Origin: JBQKLI01 sp012798975
Lineage (GTDB): Bacteria; Bacillota; Clostridia; Tissierellales; Peptoniphilaceae
Length of the DNA stretch: 64,000 bases
NCBI RefSeq assembly: GCF_052116305.1
Contig: NZ_JBQKLI010000006.1
Span: forward strand, 60,423 to 124,422
Direction: 5' to 3'
Position 1 is the first letter of the stretch. Every line of letters begins with the position of its first letter. The position numbers and the translations under genes are program-made. Below are positions 1 to 9,305 of this stretch, in pieces. Below the pieces are notes generated by a model, which was not told the origin of the DNA, did not search any database, and worked only from the letters and a program-made list of their open reading frames with translations.

Positions 1-332
1 TATCTTGCATCTTTCAACGCATTTCTCACTGCTTCTTTAAACCCGATACTGGATTCTGTGGCTCCGCTTATGCTGTCTACCTCGGAGGTGTTGTCTTTTT
101 TCATATTCGGTATCATGCCTTCTGTTACCTGTTTCATCATTCGGCTGTTTTCAGAATTCTCCAGTACTTCAATATTTGTAATTTTCCCATCAGAATCGAT
201 TACAACTGAGACTCGTATATCGCCGTTTCTCCCTTTTCCTACCGCTTCATAGGTCCCTGCATTATAGCCTCTTGAACAAGAAACTGATAATGGGATTAAA
301 AGGAGAAGCCCTATCAACTTTTTAATATTCAT
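1..332 (-). CDS. FMN-binding domain lipoprotein (partial, runs off left edge)
   Basis: The reading frame starts at an ATG at 332, 7 bases after a GAGGAG ribosome binding site, and is still open at base 1, so the C-terminus is missing. Residues 1-19 form a lipoprotein signal peptide with a lipobox ending in Cys19 (PLSVSC). The following part reads YNAGTYEAVGKGRNGDI and then DSISGATESS, the pattern of the periplasmic FMN-binding (NqrC/RnfG-type) domain, whose SGAT Ser/Thr can carry covalent FMN. It is probably a membrane-anchored extracytoplasmic flavoprotein. The redox partner is unknown because the neighbours to the left are outside the window. Confidence 0.8.
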   Translation of the reverse strand, partial: MNIKKLIGLLLLIPLSVSCSRGYNAGTYEAVGKGRNGDIRVSVVIDSDGKITNIEVLENSENSRMMKQVTEGMIPNMKKDNTSEVDSISGATESSIGFKEAVRNALKDAR

Positions 333-383
333 AATATCTCCTCTTTAATCTGTTTCATTTAAAAAGAGAAGGATGCCCTTCTC

Positions 384-986
384 TTATATGATCTCTGTTC
401 GATTTTGAAGAGCATTTAAAATAGACATCTCGTCAAAATATTCCAGATCAGCGCCGATAGGCACGCCGCTTGCTAATTTTGTTACTCTAACATCTTTGCC
501 TTTCAGCAGTTCTCCGATAAAATTCATCGTTAGATCGCCGTCTACCGTTGGCGATATCGCAAGAATGATCTCGTGTATTGGTTCGTTTTCTACTCTTTCC
601 AAAAGAGAATCGATTCGCAGCTCTTCCGGGTTGATATTATCTCTAGGAGAGATCACTCCTCCCAGTACATGATAAAGCCCATTGTATTGGTGAGTTTTTT
701 CAAGGGATATAATATTGCCGCTGTCTTCAACAACAGTAACTGTTTCCCGATCTCTGGACTGATCTCTGCAGATAGAGCAAGTATCTTCTTCTGCCAAATT
801 ACCGCAGATAGAGCAGGGGTGAATCTTTTCTTTTACCGCCATTAAACTTTCAGCAAGTCTTGCTACTTGTTTTTCATCCATTTCCACTATGCGAAGAGCA
901 AGCCTTCTCGCTGATTTCCGTCCAATTGTGGGCAGATTCGATAGTTCGATAATTAGTTTTTCCATGGACTCTGGATATAAACTCAT
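384..986 (-). CDS. recR: Recombination mediator protein RecR
   Basis: 200 residues, the usual RecR length. An N-terminal helix-hairpin-helix region (about residues 10-30, LPTIGRKSARRLA) is followed by a four-cysteine zinc finger (Cys58, Cys61, Cys70, Cys73) and a Toprim domain (about 80-175). RecR works with RecF/RecO to load RecA on gapped DNA. The start at 986 has TAGGAG upstream. It lies 8 bases after ybaB in the conserved dnaX-ybaB-recR order, so the three are probably cotranscribed. Confidence 0.97.
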   Translation of the reverse strand: MSLYPESMEKLIIELSNLPTIGRKSARRLALRIVEMDEKQVARLAESLMAVKEKIHPCSICGNLAEEDTCSICRDQSRDRETVTVVEDSGNIISLEKTHQYNGLYHVLGGVISPRDNINPEELRIDSLLERVENEPIHEIILAISPTVDGDLTMNFIGELLKGKDVRVTKLASGVPIGADLEYFDEMSILNALQNRTEII

Positions 987-994
987 ATTTTCTC

Positions 995-1330
995 CTACAG
1001 TATTCCAGGAATATTCATTCCTCCGGTTATTTTACCCATTTCGTCTTCGCTTTGTTTCGTTACTTGAGAGATGGCGTCATTGACAGCAACCATAATAAGA
1101 TCTTGAAGCATTTCTACTTCTTCCGGATCCAGAATATCAGGATCAATGGTTACAGATTTCACTTCTTTTTTTCCATTCACTACTACTTCGATCGCTCCGC
1201 CGCCTGCTGTTGCAGTTACTTCGGATTCCTCTAATTTTTTTTGAGTTTCCTCCATTTGCTTCTGCATCTTTTGTACTTGTTTCATCATATTATTCATATT
1301 GGGCATTCCGCCGCCTCTGTATTTTGCCAT
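995..1330 (-). CDS. YbaB/EbfC family nucleoid-associated protein
   Basis: 111 residues with the family signature: a glycine/methionine-rich start (GGMPNMNNMMKQ), a long amphipathic helix, and the core TATAGGGAIEVVVNGK. Members are homodimeric DNA-binding proteins. AGGAGG precedes the ATG at the right spacing. It sits between dnaX and recR, the near-universal bacterial arrangement, which supports the assignment more than the short sequence alone. Confidence 0.95.
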   Translation of the reverse strand: MAKYRGGGMPNMNNMMKQVQKMQKQMEETQKKLEESEVTATAGGGAIEVVVNGKKEVKSVTIDPDILDPEEVEMLQDLIMVAVNDAISQVTKQSEDEMGKITGGMNIPGIL

Positions 1331-1339
1331 AATAGCCTC

Positions 1340-3034
1340 CTAGTCAATGATTTCTATATCCTCACCGAATATTTTTTTGATTAATTCAGTGTGATCTATG
1401 TTTTTTGTTTTTCTGTTTAATTTTTCATATTCGCTTCTTGTTAAAAGTCTCATTTTTTTACTGCCGAACGCTTCTTCAAAGGAAGACTGAAGATCTTCAT
1501 AGTTTTTACCTGCTTGAAGACGCTGTATGAAAAAAGCATTGTCGTCCGGAAATATAATATAGACTTGTTCATTATATTCGAACCGGTCTTCCACAAAAGA
1601 CAGATAATTTCCTAATAAACTTCCTGTTTCTTTCATTTTAACCTCTTCTTGGAACGTTGTCCATAAAGGGTTAAACTCTTCATCAGGCATGCGAAGTTCT
1701 TGCGTTTGAACAGATTCAGTTTCCTGAACTGCAGTCTCTTTTGCCGTTTCTGGTTCTATCTCTTCTTCGGGTGTAGAAGCTTTTGGAACACCCTTTTGCT
1801 GAGGTTTGTTCTCCTTCGAAGATTCTCTATGAGTTTGCTCCTTCGGCGCTGCAGGAGCCGTTTTTGGGCTCTGAGTCTGTACTGCAGCTCCCTCTTCTTC
1901 GAACTGCTGAACTTTTCGCTTTAATGTCTGGATCTGATCGATAAGACTTGTTTCCATTTCCAAAACACAAGCTTTATACAATGCCAGCTGAACTATTACA
2001 TGGGGCTGCTCAGAGTTTTTTAAAAGATTATTATAATGAACCAGAATATCGATTGTAGTCATGATCTTATCCAAGGGCCATAATTCTGTTAAGCTTTTTA
2101 ATTTATCCGCCTCTTCTGGGCTGATATCCATATAGCTTTCCATTTTTACCTGTACCATCATCAAACTCTGCAGATATTCTATCAGTTCTTCAAAAGTAGA
2201 CTCTATCCCTTTTCCTTCAGCTGCAAACTCGAAGCTGTTTAAGGTCCCGTTATAATCTTTTGCAGAAAGACGTTCTAATATTTTAATTAAATCATCTTGT
2301 TCTGCAATTCCAAGTACATTTTCCACATCCCTTAGATCATATTCCTCTTTCGATATGGAAAGAACTTGATCGAGACTTGATAAAGCATCTCTCATAGAAC
2401 CGTCCGCTTTCAAAGCGATTAGATCCGCCGCATCGTCCTTCATTTTAATAGAAAGGTCCTTTAGTATCTTTTGAATATTGCTTTTTATATCTGTGATTTC
2501 AATTCTTCTGAATTCATAACGCTGGCATCTGGATAATATTGTAGCCGGAATCTTTTCGAGTTCCGTAGTCGCTAGTATAAAGACTAGATGCTTCGGAGGT
2601 TCTTCCATAATCTTTAACAAAGCATTAAAGCCTTCGTTTGTAATCATATGGGCCTCGTCTATAATATAAACTCTATATTTTAAATTTGCCGGCGGATAGA
2701 CTACCACATCTCTCAACTGTCTGATATCATCGATTCTACGATTCGAAGCAGCATCCATCTCCACAATATCCATGGTTTCTTCGTTTAAACTCATTTTACA
2801 GTTTGCACATTCGTTGCAGGGGCTGCCTTCTTTCAAATTCAAACAGTTTATGGCTCGGGCAAATATTTTCGCACAGCTTGTCTTCCCTGTTCCCCTCGTA
2901 CCGGAAAATAGATAAGCATGTGCAATATTGCCGGATTGAACTTGGCTCTTTAATATTTCCGTGATATGAGACTGTCCATAAACATCGTCAAATGTTTGCG
3001 GCCTGTATTCTCTGTATATTGCCTTCTTTGCCAT
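1340..3034 (-). CDS. dnaX: DNA polymerase III subunit gamma/tau
   Basis: 564 residues. The AAA+ clamp-loader domain has Walker A GTRGTGKT (residues 45-52), a zinc module (Cys64, Cys73, Cys76, Cys79), DEAH (126-129) and a sensor SRCQRYEFRR. After about residue 370 comes a Pro/Glu/Lys/Thr-rich linker (about 390-450) and a C-terminal tau-like domain. It loads the beta clamp and couples the replisome. The ATG at 3034 has GAGGAGG upstream. I saw no A-AAA-AAG type slippery run, so I do not predict programmed frameshifting. Confidence 0.97.
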   Translation of the reverse strand: MAKKAIYREYRPQTFDDVYGQSHITEILKSQVQSGNIAHAYLFSGTRGTGKTSCAKIFARAINCLNLKEGSPCNECANCKMSLNEETMDIVEMDAASNRRIDDIRQLRDVVVYPPANLKYRVYIIDEAHMITNEGFNALLKIMEEPPKHLVFILATTELEKIPATILSRCQRYEFRRIEITDIKSNIQKILKDLSIKMKDDAADLIALKADGSMRDALSSLDQVLSISKEEYDLRDVENVLGIAEQDDLIKILERLSAKDYNGTLNSFEFAAEGKGIESTFEELIEYLQSLMMVQVKMESYMDISPEEADKLKSLTELWPLDKIMTTIDILVHYNNLLKNSEQPHVIVQLALYKACVLEMETSLIDQIQTLKRKVQQFEEEGAAVQTQSPKTAPAAPKEQTHRESSKENKPQQKGVPKASTPEEEIEPETAKETAVQETESVQTQELRMPDEEFNPLWTTFQEEVKMKETGSLLGNYLSFVEDRFEYNEQVYIIFPDDNAFFIQRLQAGKNYEDLQSSFEEAFGSKKMRLLTRSEYEKLNRKTKNIDHTELIKKIFGEDIEIID

Positions 3035-3161
3035 AAAATCCTCCTCTAAGCGTGCTTATAATATTATATCATAAGAGAGATTTTCTTAAAGTATTTCAAT
3101 CTAGGATAAGATTTCCCTTTATGTTAAGATATAATCAAACTAGAAAATACAGAGGTGACTT
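3035..3161. promoter_or_regulatory. Divergent dnaX / selA promoter region
   Basis: 127 bases separate the divergent dnaX and selA starts. On the plus strand a perfect TATAAT lies about 30 bases before the selA ATG (near 3130), but I see no convincing -35 box. On the minus strand a TATAAT-like run (near 3060) could serve dnaX. The selA start has AGAGGTGA 6 bases upstream. Confidence 0.4.
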
Positions 3162-4568
3162 ATGAATAAGAATGATATACTGCGCAATATCCCATCCGTA
3201 GATGAAGCCTTATCCTTTCCCGGCATTAAAGAGTTATCCGACAAAATATATCGTCCCATTATCCTAGAGGGAATACGAGAAGAAATCAAAGAATACCGCC
3301 AGATGATATTAAGCCTTTCCGAAGAAGATGCAGGCAATTTTTCTCGAGAAAAAAACGACTGGGAAGAAGCTTTTATAAAAAAAATCAAAATCCGCCAAGA
3401 ACCTTCCTTGAAAAAAATTATCAACGGAACCGGCGTTATCATCCACACGAATCTAGGCCGGTCTCTTTTGAACGAAACAGTCTTAAAAGACTTCGTCTCC
3501 CAAGCAGGATCCTACAATAATTTGGAATATAATATCGAAAAGGGGCAAAGAGGCTCCCGCTACGACCATGTGATATCAACTATTGTAGAATTAACCGGTG
3601 CAGAAGATGCTCTGTTGGTAAACAACAATGCAGCTGCGGTTCTTCTCATTCTTTCAGCTTTTTCTTCCGGTGGAAATGCTATTGTTTCCAGAGGAGAATT
3701 GGTAGAAATCGGGGGATCCTTCAGAATCCCTGAAATTATGAAATTATCCGGAACCGACTTGGTCGAGGTAGGATCTACAAACAAAACCCATCTCTCCGAT
3801 TATGAAGATGCTATCAATGAAGAAACAAAACTTCTTATGAAGGTTCATCAAAGCAATTTTAAAATGATGGGTTTTACAGAAGCTGTAGATAATCTCGATT
3901 TGAAAAAACTAGCTGATAGATATGATCTTCCTCTTTATGAAGATCTTGGAAGCGGCGTGTTTATAAATTTAGATAAATATGGATTAAGCCATGAGCCTAC
4001 TGTCCATGAGTCTGTAAAAAAAGACGTTGATATCATTTCTTTCAGCGGCGATAAATTATTAGGCGGACCTCAGGCAGGAATTATCGTGGGCAAGAAAAAA
4101 TATATCGAAAAAATGAAAAAACATCAGCTGCTAAGAGCTCTTCGTGTAGATAAGATGACCATTTTCTTATTAGAAGAAACATTAAAACTTTATTTAGACG
4201 AAAAAATCGCGATAAAAAAAATCCCTACCCTTCAGATGATGACCGCAACAAAAGACGAGCTTATCGAAAAAGCCTCTGCTTTTATGGAATCAAATAAAAA
4301 CGATCAGATTAAAATCCAATTAAAAAATGGCTTTTCTCAAGTAGGAGGCGGATCTATGCCTACGGAAGAAATTCCGACAGTATTAATGTCGATTTCGATA
4401 GGAGATATGACAGCTCATGCCCTTGAAGAAAAGTTAAGACTTTGTTCGGATCCTATTATCGGAAGAATTCAGGATAATGAATATCTATTGGATCCAAGAA
4501 CTCTTCAAGACAGAGATTATCCCGTTATTGCAAAACAATTACAACATATAGCGCAGGTGAAAGAATGA
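3162..4568 (+). CDS. selA: L-seryl-tRNA(Sec) selenium transferase
   Basis: 468 residues, normal for bacterial SelA. It is a fold-type I PLP enzyme that converts Ser-tRNA(Sec) to Sec-tRNA(Sec) using selenophosphate. The PLP lysine is Lys298 in FSGDKLLGGPQAG. The N-terminal tRNA-binding domain precedes INGTGVIIHTNLGRS (88-101). The stop overlaps the selB start by 4 bases (ATGA), so the pair is translationally coupled. Together they show that this genome decodes some UGA codons as Sec. selD and the Sec tRNA gene are not in the window. Confidence 0.97.
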   Translation: MNKNDILRNIPSVDEALSFPGIKELSDKIYRPIILEGIREEIKEYRQMILSLSEEDAGNFSREKNDWEEAFIKKIKIRQEPSLKKIINGTGVIIHTNLGRSLLNETVLKDFVSQAGSYNNLEYNIEKGQRGSRYDHVISTIVELTGAEDALLVNNNAAAVLLILSAFSSGGNAIVSRGELVEIGGSFRIPEIMKLSGTDLVEVGSTNKTHLSDYEDAINEETKLLMKVHQSNFKMMGFTEAVDNLDLKKLADRYDLPLYEDLGSGVFINLDKYGLSHEPTVHESVKKDVDIISFSGDKLLGGPQAGIIVGKKKYIEKMKKHQLLRALRVDKMTIFLLEETLKLYLDEKIAIKKIPTLQMMTATKDELIEKASAFMESNKNDQIKIQLKNGFSQVGGGSMPTEEIPTVLMSISIGDMTAHALEEKLRLCSDPIIGRIQDNEYLLDPRTLQDRDYPVIAKQLQHIAQVKE

Positions 4569-6439
4569 AACATATTATTGTAGGTACAGCAGGTCATGTC
4601 GATCATGGCAAATCAACTTTAATCAAAGCCTTAACAGGCAGAGAAACAGACAATCTGGCTGAAGAAAAAGAAAGAGGCATTTCCATCAATTTAGGTTTTA
4701 CTTATTTTGACCTGCCTTCTAAAACAAGAGTCGGAATCGTAGATGTTCCAGGCCATGAAAGATTTATCAAGAATATGCTTTCTGGCGCTTCGGGGCTTGA
4801 TATCGTCTTATTGATTATCGCAGCCGACGAAGGTGTTATGCCCCAAACCATTGAACATGTAGATATCTTATCTTTCCTCAATATTCCAAAGGGAATCGTA
4901 GTCTTAACGAAGTGCGACGATGTCGATGAAGAAATTCTTGAACTGGTAAAGGAAGATGTAAAAGACCATCTAAAAAACACCTTCCTTGAAAACGCGCCCA
5001 TTGTAGAAGTCGACTCCATTACCCGAAGAGGATTAGACCTTCTGGTAGAAACTTTGGACAAAATGGAGGAGGAAGTTCCAGAGAAAAATAATGAAGCTCC
5101 TTCTCGAATGAATATCGATCGTGTCTTTACTCTTAAAGGAATCGGCACTGTTGTAACAGGAACTTTAACAGAAGGTACTTTAAATAAAGAAGATGAATAC
5201 TATCTTTATCCCCAAGAACATCCTATAAAAATTCGTTCGATCCAAGTTCACGGGGAGGATAAAAACAAAGCCTATGCAGGACAGCGTGTCGCTCTCAATA
5301 TCCCCGGCATTCCTGTCAGCGAGTTAAAACGAGGCGATATTATAGCTGCTAAGAACTCCTTAGAAAAAACGCGGATGATTGACGTAAAGATCTCTCTTAC
5401 AGACCACAGCCCAAATAAAGTAAAACATTGGGATCGGCTGCGGTTGTTTATCGGTTCTTCGGAGATATTCTGCCGTGCTGTTCCCTTAGAAGATGAAATT
5501 CTTCAACCAGGAGAAACAGGTCTTTTTCAGCTTCGATTGGAAGAGGAAATCTACTGCCGCAAAAAAGATATTTTTGTTCTTAGAAGCTACTCCCCTATTC
5601 ACACTATAGGGGGCGGGGTGATAATCGATACTTCCTCTAAAAAACACAAATACCAAGACGAAGAAGTCATCGACAGCCTTCTTTTAAAAGAAAAAGGCGA
5701 ATTAAAAGATCTTATTCTGGAGTTTTTAAGAGAACAATCTTCTACTCTGCCGAAATTGGAAGATATCAGCGCTTACACTTCTGAAAATCCAGAAAAAATA
5801 AAACAGGAACTTGATCTTCTTGTAGAAGAAGGCAAAGCAGTACACTTTTCATCTATCTATTTGGATAATACCTACTATAAGGAATTAGGCGAGAACTTAA
5901 AGCGTATCCTTACAGGATTCCATAAGCATCAGCCCTACAAAAGAGGCATGAAAAAGGAAGAACTCCGCTCTAGAATCAATCCGCTGTTCAAAGGCAAGGA
6001 ATACAATAGATTTCTTGAAACTTTTAAAGATCAGGGCATCGAGTTTTCCGATACTGTAAGATTCTCAGACCATGAAAAGTCTCTTACAAAAGAGCAGCTC
6101 CAACTTAAAACATCTGTATTAAAACGGTTGGAAACTTTAGGATTTACAGATCTTCCTTCCCTTAGCAATTTTGCAGAGAGTCAGGATGAAAAAGATATCT
6201 TGGAAGGAGAGCTGGGAAATCTGGTTATTGCATTAAGCGATGAGAAAATAACTCATCTTAATACCTATAAAAAAGCAAAAGAGATCGTAAAAGAACTTGT
6301 CCAAGAATCCGGCCGGTTTATTCTAGCCGACTTTAGAACCGCCACCGGCTCCAGCCGTAAAATCAGCACCTTCTTTTTAGACTATATGGACAGTCAAGGT
6401 TTCACTAAAAGAATCGAAGATTATAGAATATTATTATAA
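4565..6439 (+). CDS. selB: Selenocysteine-specific elongation factor SelB
   Basis: 624 residues. The EF-Tu-like GTPase begins GTAGHVDHGKST (residues 7-18), with DVPGHE and TKCDD as G3 and G4. beta-barrel domains II-III follow (about 180-350), and then winged-helix repeats to the end that bind the SECIS hairpin. It delivers Sec-tRNA(Sec) to UGA codons followed by a SECIS element. It overlaps selA by 4 bases. A candidate client, the TGA-containing gene at 26.3-26.6 kb, lies in the same window. Confidence 0.97.
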   Translation: MKHIIVGTAGHVDHGKSTLIKALTGRETDNLAEEKERGISINLGFTYFDLPSKTRVGIVDVPGHERFIKNMLSGASGLDIVLLIIAADEGVMPQTIEHVDILSFLNIPKGIVVLTKCDDVDEEILELVKEDVKDHLKNTFLENAPIVEVDSITRRGLDLLVETLDKMEEEVPEKNNEAPSRMNIDRVFTLKGIGTVVTGTLTEGTLNKEDEYYLYPQEHPIKIRSIQVHGEDKNKAYAGQRVALNIPGIPVSELKRGDIIAAKNSLEKTRMIDVKISLTDHSPNKVKHWDRLRLFIGSSEIFCRAVPLEDEILQPGETGLFQLRLEEEIYCRKKDIFVLRSYSPIHTIGGGVIIDTSSKKHKYQDEEVIDSLLLKEKGELKDLILEFLREQSSTLPKLEDISAYTSENPEKIKQELDLLVEEGKAVHFSSIYLDNTYYKELGENLKRILTGFHKHQPYKRGMKKEELRSRINPLFKGKEYNRFLETFKDQGIEFSDTVRFSDHEKSLTKEQLQLKTSVLKRLETLGFTDLPSLSNFAESQDEKDILEGELGNLVIALSDEKITHLNTYKKAKEIVKELVQESGRFILADFRTATGSSRKISTFFLDYMDSQGFTKRIEDYRILL

Positions 6440-6445
6440 AACACT

Positions 6446-6490
6446 AAGATTGTTGCATTTTTGTAACAATCTTTTATTGTTTTATTTTTT
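6446..6490 (+). terminator. selAB terminator
   Basis: Nine-base-pair stem AAGATTGTT / AACAATCTT (6446-6454 and 6465-6473) with a 10-base loop, followed by a T-rich tract, 7 bases after the selB stop. Confidence 0.8.
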
Positions 6491-6817
6491 TGGAATTATA
6501 AAATGCTGCAATTAATTTTTTATAACACTATAATTTATGTTATAATAAAACATATATTTCTCTTTTGAATCTTTTCAATCGTTACAGTTTATTAATAGTT
6601 CCTTTTTTATATTTCTTAAAATTTCCGTCTTTTTTGTCTACTACTTCTACTCTGCTCTTTATTTTCACTCAAATTTATTAAATAAATGCAACAATATCAA
6701 GGGCTATTTACTTATGTTTTATATTTGAAAAATAAAATAAAAAGTACTATTCTCTTTTTGTACTCATTGTTAAATAATTATAAATAAGAGTATATTCATT
6801 TTAAGGAGGAGAGAACA
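6491..6817 (+). promoter_or_regulatory. A+T-rich leader of the cstA gene
   Basis: This stretch has no gene. It is very A+T-rich and contains several TATAAT-like hexamers near 6537-6545 and near 6780. I could not pair any of them convincingly with a -35 box. I looked here for a Sec tRNA gene, since it follows selB, and found no cloverleaf or CCA end. AAGGAGGAG lies 6 bases before the cstA ATG. Confidence 0.3.
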
Positions 6818-8272
6818 ATGATACTTTTTTTAATCGGTGTTATAATACTGATTGTTGGAGGATTTTTCTATAGCAAGATTTGCGAAAAACAAATCGAGCC
6901 TGATGATAGAATAACTCCTGCTCAAAGCAAAGCCGACGGTTTAGATTATGTAGGAATGTCAAAACTTAAGAATCTGCTGATAGAAGTTCTTAATATAGCA
7001 GGAACAGGTCCCATTTTAGGGCCTATACAAGGGATTCTTTTTGGCCCTGTTGCCTTTATCGCAATTCCTTTAGGAAATATCTTTGCAGGCAGTGTACATG
7101 ATTACTTTAACGGCATGATTTCTATGAGAAACGGCGGTGCACAGATCCCTCGTTTGATTCAAAAATATCTCGGCAAACCTGTAAAAGCTTTCTATAATAT
7201 TGTTATCGCTATACTGCTTTTACTTACAGGTGTAGTATTTATCTACACTCCAGGGGATCTGATTATGACGGATATATTAAAATTAGATGCTCAGAATAAT
7301 CTGATCTGGATCGTATATGCAATTATATTTGTATATTATTTATTATCAACTATATTACCTATCGATAAAATTATCGGAAGAATCTACCCATTATTTGGAG
7401 TATTCCTCCTAGTTTCCGCAATCGGAGTATTTATCGGAATTCTTCGTTTCGGTGGCGGTAATTTAGCCTTTGCAGATTTCGGTTTATTTGCAGATCATCC
7501 TTTTGGCCAACGTTTTATTCCGTCTTTCTTTATAACAGTTGCCTGTGGTATTTTATCCGGTTTCCACGGATCACAATCTACATTGATCTCTAGAACTGTT
7601 ATGCATGAAAAAGAAGGAACTATGACTTTCTATGGCGCTATGGTTATTGAAGGTCTAATCGCTATGTGCTGGGCTGGCGGGGCAATGATTCTCTTCTCTT
7701 CCGGACAAGCTGCATTAGATACAAGCGCAACGTTAATGGTAGGTCAGATTTCTAGAGCCTTTATGGGAAATATCGGCGGCCTTCTTGCAGTTATCGGAGT
7801 TGTCGTACTTCCAATCACAAGCGGTGATACCTCTTTTAGAGCTTTGCGTTTAATCATCGCAGAAGAATTCAATATCAGCCAAAAAGAAGCAAAAAACAGA
7901 ATTGCTATCGCAATTGGGATTTTTATTCCAGCTCTGATTATTCTTTTCTTTGCTAAAACAGATCCGCAAGGATTTAATAAACTATGGAGATATTTCGGAT
8001 TCACAAATCAATTTGTTGCAATATTTGCATTAGCAATGGCGACATCTTATCTTTATGTTAATAAGAAAGCTTATTTGATGACACATATTCCAGGCATCTT
8101 CTACACCTTTATCGTTTTTGCCTTTATCTTAGCAGAACAAGATATCGGACTTGGAATTGATTATACCATCAGTTTAATCATCGCCGCAGTGCTTGCTCTT
8201 GTATACGGTTTTGGTGTTATCAAAATTGCAAAGAATCGAAAAGAAGTTATCCCAACCATCCATCTAGAATAG
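6818..8272 (+). CDS. CstA-family carbon starvation / peptide-pyruvate transporter
   Basis: 484 residues, a polytopic membrane protein with about 12-14 hydrophobic segments. It carries CstA landmarks: an early Asp/Gly-rich segment KADGLDYVGMS, GPILGPIQGILFGPVA, and GILSGFHGSQSTLISRT. Family members move peptides or pyruvate. This is the short form common in clostridia, against about 700 residues in E. coli CstA. It is monocistronic, with its own leader and terminator. The substrate cannot be told from sequence. Confidence 0.85.
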   Translation: MILFLIGVIILIVGGFFYSKICEKQIEPDDRITPAQSKADGLDYVGMSKLKNLLIEVLNIAGTGPILGPIQGILFGPVAFIAIPLGNIFAGSVHDYFNGMISMRNGGAQIPRLIQKYLGKPVKAFYNIVIAILLLLTGVVFIYTPGDLIMTDILKLDAQNNLIWIVYAIIFVYYLLSTILPIDKIIGRIYPLFGVFLLVSAIGVFIGILRFGGGNLAFADFGLFADHPFGQRFIPSFFITVACGILSGFHGSQSTLISRTVMHEKEGTMTFYGAMVIEGLIAMCWAGGAMILFSSGQAALDTSATLMVGQISRAFMGNIGGLLAVIGVVVLPITSGDTSFRALRLIIAEEFNISQKEAKNRIAIAIGIFIPALIILFFAKTDPQGFNKLWRYFGFTNQFVAIFALAMATSYLYVNKKAYLMTHIPGIFYTFIVFAFILAEQDIGLGIDYTISLIIAAVLALVYGFGVIKIAKNRKEVIPTIHLE

Positions 8273-8280
8273 AATAACCC

Positions 8281-8316
8281 AAAGACCTATTGCCAAAGTG
8301 CAATAGGTCTTTTTCT
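8281..8316 (+). terminator. cstA terminator
   Basis: Perfect 13-bp stem (AAAGACCTATTGC / GCAATAGGTCTTT) with a CAAAGT loop, then TTTT, 8 bases after the stop. Confidence 0.9.
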
Positions 8317-8564
8317 CTGTCCTTTCTAAATCTTCATTGAGAAACAATCTCCATATTTCTGCCAGCCCTATGTTCTAGACCCTGTAGCCTACAATCTATC
8401 TTCTATCTGACTTTTGATCTAAGGAAGTTTTAAGCTTTTGGATTTCTTAGTTTCAGTACTTTCACGATACTCAAAAGGTCTTAGTTTCCAATCCTAGGAG
8501 AGGATGAAGGGCGCCTAAGCCCCCTCAGGAAATCCCGGCTAGATGCTAAGTTTCTGAAGCAGAA
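8317..8564. repeat. Non-coding stretch with a purine-rich repeat resembling the 15.4-kb palindrome
   Basis: No gene is seen. On the minus strand the text TTGTAGGCTACAGGGTCTAG (near 8391-8372) resembles TTGTAGGTTATAGGAAATAG in the palindrome at 15.36 kb. It is followed by two copies of GAAACTAAGA flanking a CTTTTGAGTA core. This looks like a degenerate copy of the same intergenic element. The segment near 8500-8560 is richer in G+C than its surroundings but does not fold like a tRNA. Confidence 0.4.
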
Positions 8565-8591
8565 CAAAAAAAGAACCCCCGAAGGGATTCT
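8565..8591 (-). terminator. livF terminator
   Basis: On the minus strand, stem AGAATCCC / GGGGTTCT closed by a TTCG tetraloop and followed by seven T, directly after the livF stop codon. Confidence 0.9.
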
Positions 8592-9305
8592 TTATGCTCC
8601 AAGATATGCTTTTTTTACATCTTCATTTTCAGCTAATTCTTTTGCTGGTCCTTCCATACCGATTCTTCCTGTTTCGATAACATAAGCACGATCCGCAATA
8701 GATAGAGCCATTCTGGCATTTTGTTCGACGAGTAGGATCGTCGTTCCTTTTTTGTTTAGTTCAACTATCGTTTTAAATATTTCCTTTACAAATAAAGGCG
8801 ATAATCCCATAGAGGGTTCATCTAAAATCAAAAGTTTTGGTCTAGACATTACAGCTCTTCCCATGGCAAGCATCTGCTGCTCGCCTCCAGATAATGTTCC
8901 TGCAAGCTGCTGCTTTCTTTCTCTCATACGAGGGAAAATATCGTAAAAACGCTTACGATTTGCTTTAAGGCCCTCTGCCGTATCTTTTACTGTAAAAGCG
9001 CCTAAACGTACATTATCGCTAACAGAAAGCTGAGAAAAGACCCTTCTTCCTTCCGGAACTTGGGCGATACCCATTTTTACAATATTATGGGCTCTCTCTT
9101 TTGTAATATCTTTTCCGTTAAAAAGAATCGTTCCAGTCTTTGGACGGATAATTCCAGAGATTGTTTGAAGTGTTGTTGTTTTTCCAGCACCATTTGCACC
9201 GATAAGGGAAACAATCTCTCCCTCTTCTACTTTTAGACTAACATCTTTTATTGCGTGGATATTTCCATAATAAACATTAAGCTCGTTGATTTCCAAGACA
9301 GACAT
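8592..9305 (-). CDS. livF: Branched-chain amino acid ABC transporter ATP-binding protein LivF
   Basis: 237 residues, typical of LivF. Walker A GANGAGKTT is at about residues 36-44, the ABC signature is LSGGEQQMLAMGRA, and Walker B LLILDEPSMGLSP follows. One of two cytoplasmic ATPases that drive LivH/LivM. It is the last gene of livJHMGF and abuts livG, with the livG stop next to its start. Confidence 0.95.
   Translation of the reverse strand: MSVLEINELNVYYGNIHAIKDVSLKVEEGEIVSLIGANGAGKTTTLQTISGIIRPKTGTILFNGKDITKERAHNIVKMGIAQVPEGRRVFSQLSVSDNVRLGAFTVKDTAEGLKANRKRFYDIFPRMRERKQQLAGTLSGGEQQMLAMGRAVMSRPKLLILDEPSMGLSPLFVKEIFKTIVELNKKGTTILLVEQNARMALSIADRAYVIETGRIGMEGPAKELAENEDVKKAYLGA

Noticed and set aside
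1340..3034. Programmed frameshift in dnaX
   Set aside because: No A-AAA-AAG slippery heptamer followed by a stem was found.
6440..6817. Sec tRNA gene after selB
   Set aside because: No cloverleaf, no long extra arm and no CCA end visible on either strand.
8500..8560. tRNA or structured RNA in the G+C-richer stretch
   Set aside because: It has no T-loop consensus and no acceptor pairing.
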